Shown here in pieces: positions 23,648 through 23,676 of a stretch of 23,676 nt of DNA (positions are counted from its first letter, which is position 1; each line of letters begins with the position of its first letter). Source of the stretch: Clostridia bacterium (GTDB lineage Bacteria > Bacillota > Clostridia > Oscillospirales > Acutalibacteraceae); the NCBI GenBank assembly GCA_900769535.1, contig CAAGHB010000092.1:1-23676 (forward strand), written 5' to 3'. Under the pieces are notes generated by a model. It saw only the letters and a list, made by a program, of their open reading frames with translations, searched no databases and was not told where the DNA came from. A program made the translations under genes and the position numbers.

Positions 23648-23676
23648 TTCGTAATACCTCCCTTATTATTCTTTAC

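Noticed and set aside
1..23676. tRNA, rRNA, CRISPR, IS elements or prophage
   Set aside because: Read for tandem repeats, terminal inverted repeats, transposase or integrase motifs and tRNA-like CCA-ended folds; none was convincing.

Overview
The window looks like a chromosomal segment of a Gram-positive anaerobe of the Clostridia, most likely an Oscillospiraceae/Ruminococcaceae-type gut commensal. This is inferred from the Firmicutes-style RpoB, RpoC, S12 and EF-Tu sequences, a lipoprotein with a lipobox, plant-sugar glycosidases, a GGGtGRT-family protein, strong AGGAGG-type ribosome binding sites and near-consensus sigma-A promoters. I see no tRNA, rRNA, CRISPR array, insertion sequence or prophage gene.

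Layout. 1-4257 (+): the 3' end of an SGNH hydrolase, a small PsbP/DcrB-like lipoprotein with its own promoter and terminator, a pyridoxal/pyridoxamine kinase and a GH36 alpha-galactosidase ending at a shared bidirectional terminator. 4256-7922 (-): an 897-residue zinc-ribbon, single-pass membrane protein that seems to carry a degenerate caspase-like domain, preceded by a TIGR01212-type radical SAM protein; each has an excellent promoter. 7978-9464 (+): a GH1 beta-glucosidase, divergent from the radical SAM gene, with the two -35 boxes touching. 9506-22380 (+): the housekeeping block rpoB-rpoC, then rpsL-rpsG-fusA-tuf (the str operon), punctuated by promoters before rpoB, rpsL and tuf and by terminators after rpoC and tuf. 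22385-23676 (-): a possible 34-codon ORF, a strong terminator and a GGGtGRT protein of unknown function.

The housekeeping block makes core RNA polymerase subunits, two 30S proteins and two elongation factors. The rplKAJL genes that usually precede rpoB are absent from this side, replaced by the beta-glucosidase, and rpoB has its own promoter. The two glycosidases suggest use of galacto- and gluco-oligosaccharides, but no transporter or sugar regulator is adjacent.

The most striking observation is in rpoC. The catalytic metal-binding motif, normally NADFDGD in cellular RNA polymerases, reads NDHFDGD here (residues 448-454), so the first of the three magnesium-binding aspartates is a histidine. 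Other notable points are an insertion of about 57-60 residues in RpoB, a 13-bp inverted repeat bracketing the tuf promoter, a structured rpsL-rpsG spacer and the probable pseudo-protease.
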